This document shows positions 5,454-6,800 of a DNA stretch of 6,800 bases, piece by piece. The notes beneath the pieces were generated by a model. The model was not told the origin of the DNA and searched no databases. It worked only from the letters and a program-made list of their open reading frames with translations. Both the position numbers and the translations under genes were made by a program. Within the stretch, counting starts at the first letter, position 1. The number at the start of each line of letters is the position of its first letter. Source of the DNA: Nanobdellati archaeon (GTDB lineage Archaea; Aenigmatarchaeota; Aenigmatarchaeia; PWEA01); assembly GCA_022257805.1 (NCBI GenBank), contig JAKOPB010000027.1, positions 1 to 6,800 of the forward strand, given 5' to 3'.

Positions 5454-5895
5454 GGAACTCTTTCTTATACTGACACATTCTGTTCAGGTAGTGGTGTTTT
5501 TAGCCATACCAACCTACCTTTTTATCAAGGACAGAAGGCGGCTCGTTCTGTATCTGACCGCACTTTTCTGTGTACTCCTGGTTACCTATGGGCTCAAGTA
5601 CGCAACGGGTATAGAGAGGCCCGAGGACAGCGCATGGGAAAAGGTCACACCACGCTTCCCGTCGGGGCATACGTCCTTGGCATTCACACCGCTTCTCTTC
5701 TTCAAGCTCTGGAAACAGAGGGCACCACTCCTCCTCTACGCCTCTGTTGTTGCATACACAAGGATCCACTTCAACCTCCACGTTCCCGTGGATATACTTG
5801 CAAGTGTAGTTATAGCTATCTCAGTTTCGGCCATGGTTCTGAGGTACAGGGACCTGGTTCTGGAAAACCTTCGGTGGCTTCCATTCGACTTTTAG
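5446..5895 (+). CDS. PAP2-family membrane phosphatase
   Basis: This is a small integral-membrane phosphatase of the PAP2 / type 2 phosphatidic acid phosphatase family, 149 aa, near the lower size limit. The three signature motifs are complete: K51-x6-R58-P59, P72-SGH-75 with catalytic H75, and T105-R106-x5-H112-x3-D116 (Thr where Ser is usual). Hydrophobic stretches at about 5-27, 33-48, 74-86, 93-105 and 114-132 suggest about five membrane passes. The substrate is probably a lipid phosphate or diphosphate (polyprenyl diphosphate recycling or archaeal lipid precursors), but the motifs do not tell which. The ATG at 5446 overlaps the polB 3' end by 8 nt, implying co-transcription and translational coupling. 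The stop lies 3 nt from the stop of the convergent gene on the other strand. No functional link to replication is evident. Confidence 0.9.
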   Translation: MIEELFLILTHSVQVVVFLAIPTYLFIKDRRRLVLYLTALFCVLLVTYGLKYATGIERPEDSAWEKVTPRFPSGHTSLAFTPLLFFKLWKQRAPLLLYASVVAYTRIHFNLHVPVDILASVVIAISVSAMVLRYRDLVLENLRWLPFDF

Positions 5896-5898
5896 GCA

Positions 5899-6800
5899 CT
5901 ACAGAAAGAACAGTATAACAGGAAACAGTATGGAACCCATAAGATAGCTCCTCCTGGAACCGGACAGAAGACAGGACAGTCCTATAAAGGACCCCACAGT
6001 TCCAACTACGACACCTCTTATTCCCGTGAGAAGTAGAGAGACCGAAAATATAAAGACGATGACCGCAATACACAGCTTGCCGTAGTCGACCTTCCTGAAA
6101 AGCCCAAGACTTTTTCTGGCAAAACGCAGTGTTGCGTATGCTCCTATCCCGGCTGCAGAGAGCCCCACGAACATAAAGACCAGGGCATCGCTGAATGTAA
6201 TACTGTCCATGAGGTTCTGAACGGAGACGGCCACGCCGCTTCTTCCTCTGCCTATGAGGTAAACGGCCAGAAGAGATACGAGTATGTTGGATGTATTTAC
6301 ACCTCCTATGGCGAGCATGAAACCCCTGTCGCTTTCCTCGCTGGTAAGCTCCCTTACGATGTAGGTGGCCTGGGCGGATCCTATTCCCGGTAACAGCCCC
6401 ACGATAACTCCTGCAAGGGATCCGAGGGTTCCTTCCCTCGCGACTTCTCTCCTGCCTATATGTCTTATGGACCTGTCTTCCGTGGGTATGGTCGGGTCCC
6501 TTCTGAAGGAATGTATAAGCATTGGGACACCGAAAAGCCCTGCAAGCAACGGAAAGAGATCATGGCTTGTTCCGATGAAATTATGCTGAAGTACGATGTA
6601 TCCCAGAAGACCCGAGAGGAAGAAAAAGAGAACCGAATCCAGTCTCCTGTCTTTGTACACCATATAAGCCACAATGGCAATAAGCACAAACGGCATATAA
6701 CTCTCCAGAACACCGTACATGCTACCTATTCCCAGAACAAAGACAGGAAACAAAAGAACCACAATGGCCACGGACACCAGTCCACCCACCACCGTTAGCC
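5899..6800 (-). CDS. TctA/DUF112-like membrane protein, 5' end outside window
   Basis: This is a very hydrophobic protein with about eight membrane segments in the visible 297+ residues. Counting from the in-frame GTG at 6792, residues 132-142 read GLLPGIGSAQA, a match to the GLLPGxG motif of tripartite tricarboxylate transporter TctA proteins. GGVNTSNILVSLLAVYLIG at 163-181, followed by RGRSGVA, is also typical of the archaeal branch. The frame remains open through GTG 6792 to the window edge. Archaeal members are around 400 aa and begin with another GxxPG repeat, which is absent here, so the visible part is the C-terminal portion and GTG 6792 is probably not the true start. Bacterial TctA works with TctB and the binding protein TctC in citrate-type uptake; archaeal homologues often lack these partners and their substrate is unknown. 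It is convergent with the PAP2 gene. Confidence 0.85.
   Translation of the reverse strand, partial: LTVVGGLVSVAIVVLLFPVFVLGIGSMYGVLESYMPFVLIAIVAYMVYKDRRLDSVLFFFLSGLLGYIVLQHNFIGTSHDLFPLLAGLFGVPMLIHSFRRDPTIPTEDRSIRHIGRREVAREGTLGSLAGVIVGLLPGIGSAQATYIVRELTSEESDRGFMLAIGGVNTSNILVSLLAVYLIGRGRSGVAVSVQNLMDSITFSDALVFMFVGLSAAGIGAYATLRFARKSLGLFRKVDYGKLCIAVIVFIFSVSLLLTGIRGVVVGTVGSFIGLSCLLSGSRRSYLMGSILFPVILFFL

Noticed and set aside
5634..5918. Plus-strand frame overlapping the PAP2 gene
   Set aside because: PAP2 has complete catalytic motifs in the other frame, and this frame has no domain and atypical composition.
6460..6798. Plus-strand open frame opposite the TctA-like gene
   Set aside because: The minus-strand frame has membrane segments and family motifs; the plus-strand product has low-complexity His/Lys-rich sequence expected of a shadow.
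1..6800. CRISPR array, tRNA, rRNA or insertion sequence
   Set aside because: I saw no regularly spaced repeats of CRISPR size, no cloverleaf with TTCRA-type arm, and no transposase or terminal inverted repeats.

Overview
The window reads as a piece of archaeal chromosome built around a DNA replication locus. Archaeal origin comes from an Orc1/Cdc6 initiator, a PolD small-subunit (DP1) homologue, a family B DNA polymerase of archaeal layout, TATA-type promoter elements close to start codons, and origin recognition box (ORB) repeats next to the initiator gene. Arg is mostly AGA/AGG and Ile often ATA. The proteins lean acidic (by my hand count the DP1-like protein has 79 Asp+Glu against 53 Lys+Arg). 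This fits a euryarchaeal or DPANN-type organism, possibly a halophile such as a nanohaloarchaeon, but the lineage is inference.

Layout: 1-260 is non-coding and looks like a replication origin, with three ORB-like elements (two direct, one inverted), a short palindrome, AT-rich tracts and a TATA element. 261-1472 encodes Orc1/Cdc6. 1477-1623 is a 48-codon gene of unknown function packed between orc1 and the next gene. 1623-2633 encodes a short DP1 homologue in which every recognisable phosphoesterase motif is degraded. A 90-bp promoter-bearing gap follows. 2724-5453 encodes a family B DNA polymerase with intact exonuclease and polymerase motifs plus a C-terminal zinc ribbon resembling the C-terminal ribbon of the PolD large subunit DP2. 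5446-5895, overlapping the polymerase gene by 8 nt, encodes a small PAP2 membrane phosphatase. 5899-6800 on the minus strand is the 3' part of a TctA/DUF112-like membrane protein gene, convergent with the phosphatase and cut by the window edge.

The main point is the replication cluster. In many euryarchaea orc1, DP1 and DP2 lie together. Here the position expected for DP2 is taken by a PolB that carries a DP2-like tail, and the neighbouring DP1 has lost its nuclease site. The pair therefore looks like an archaeal counterpart of eukaryotic replicative polymerases, in which a B-family catalytic subunit binds an inactive B-subunit through a C-terminal Cys-rich domain. The physical partnership is inferred from sequence and context and was not shown here.
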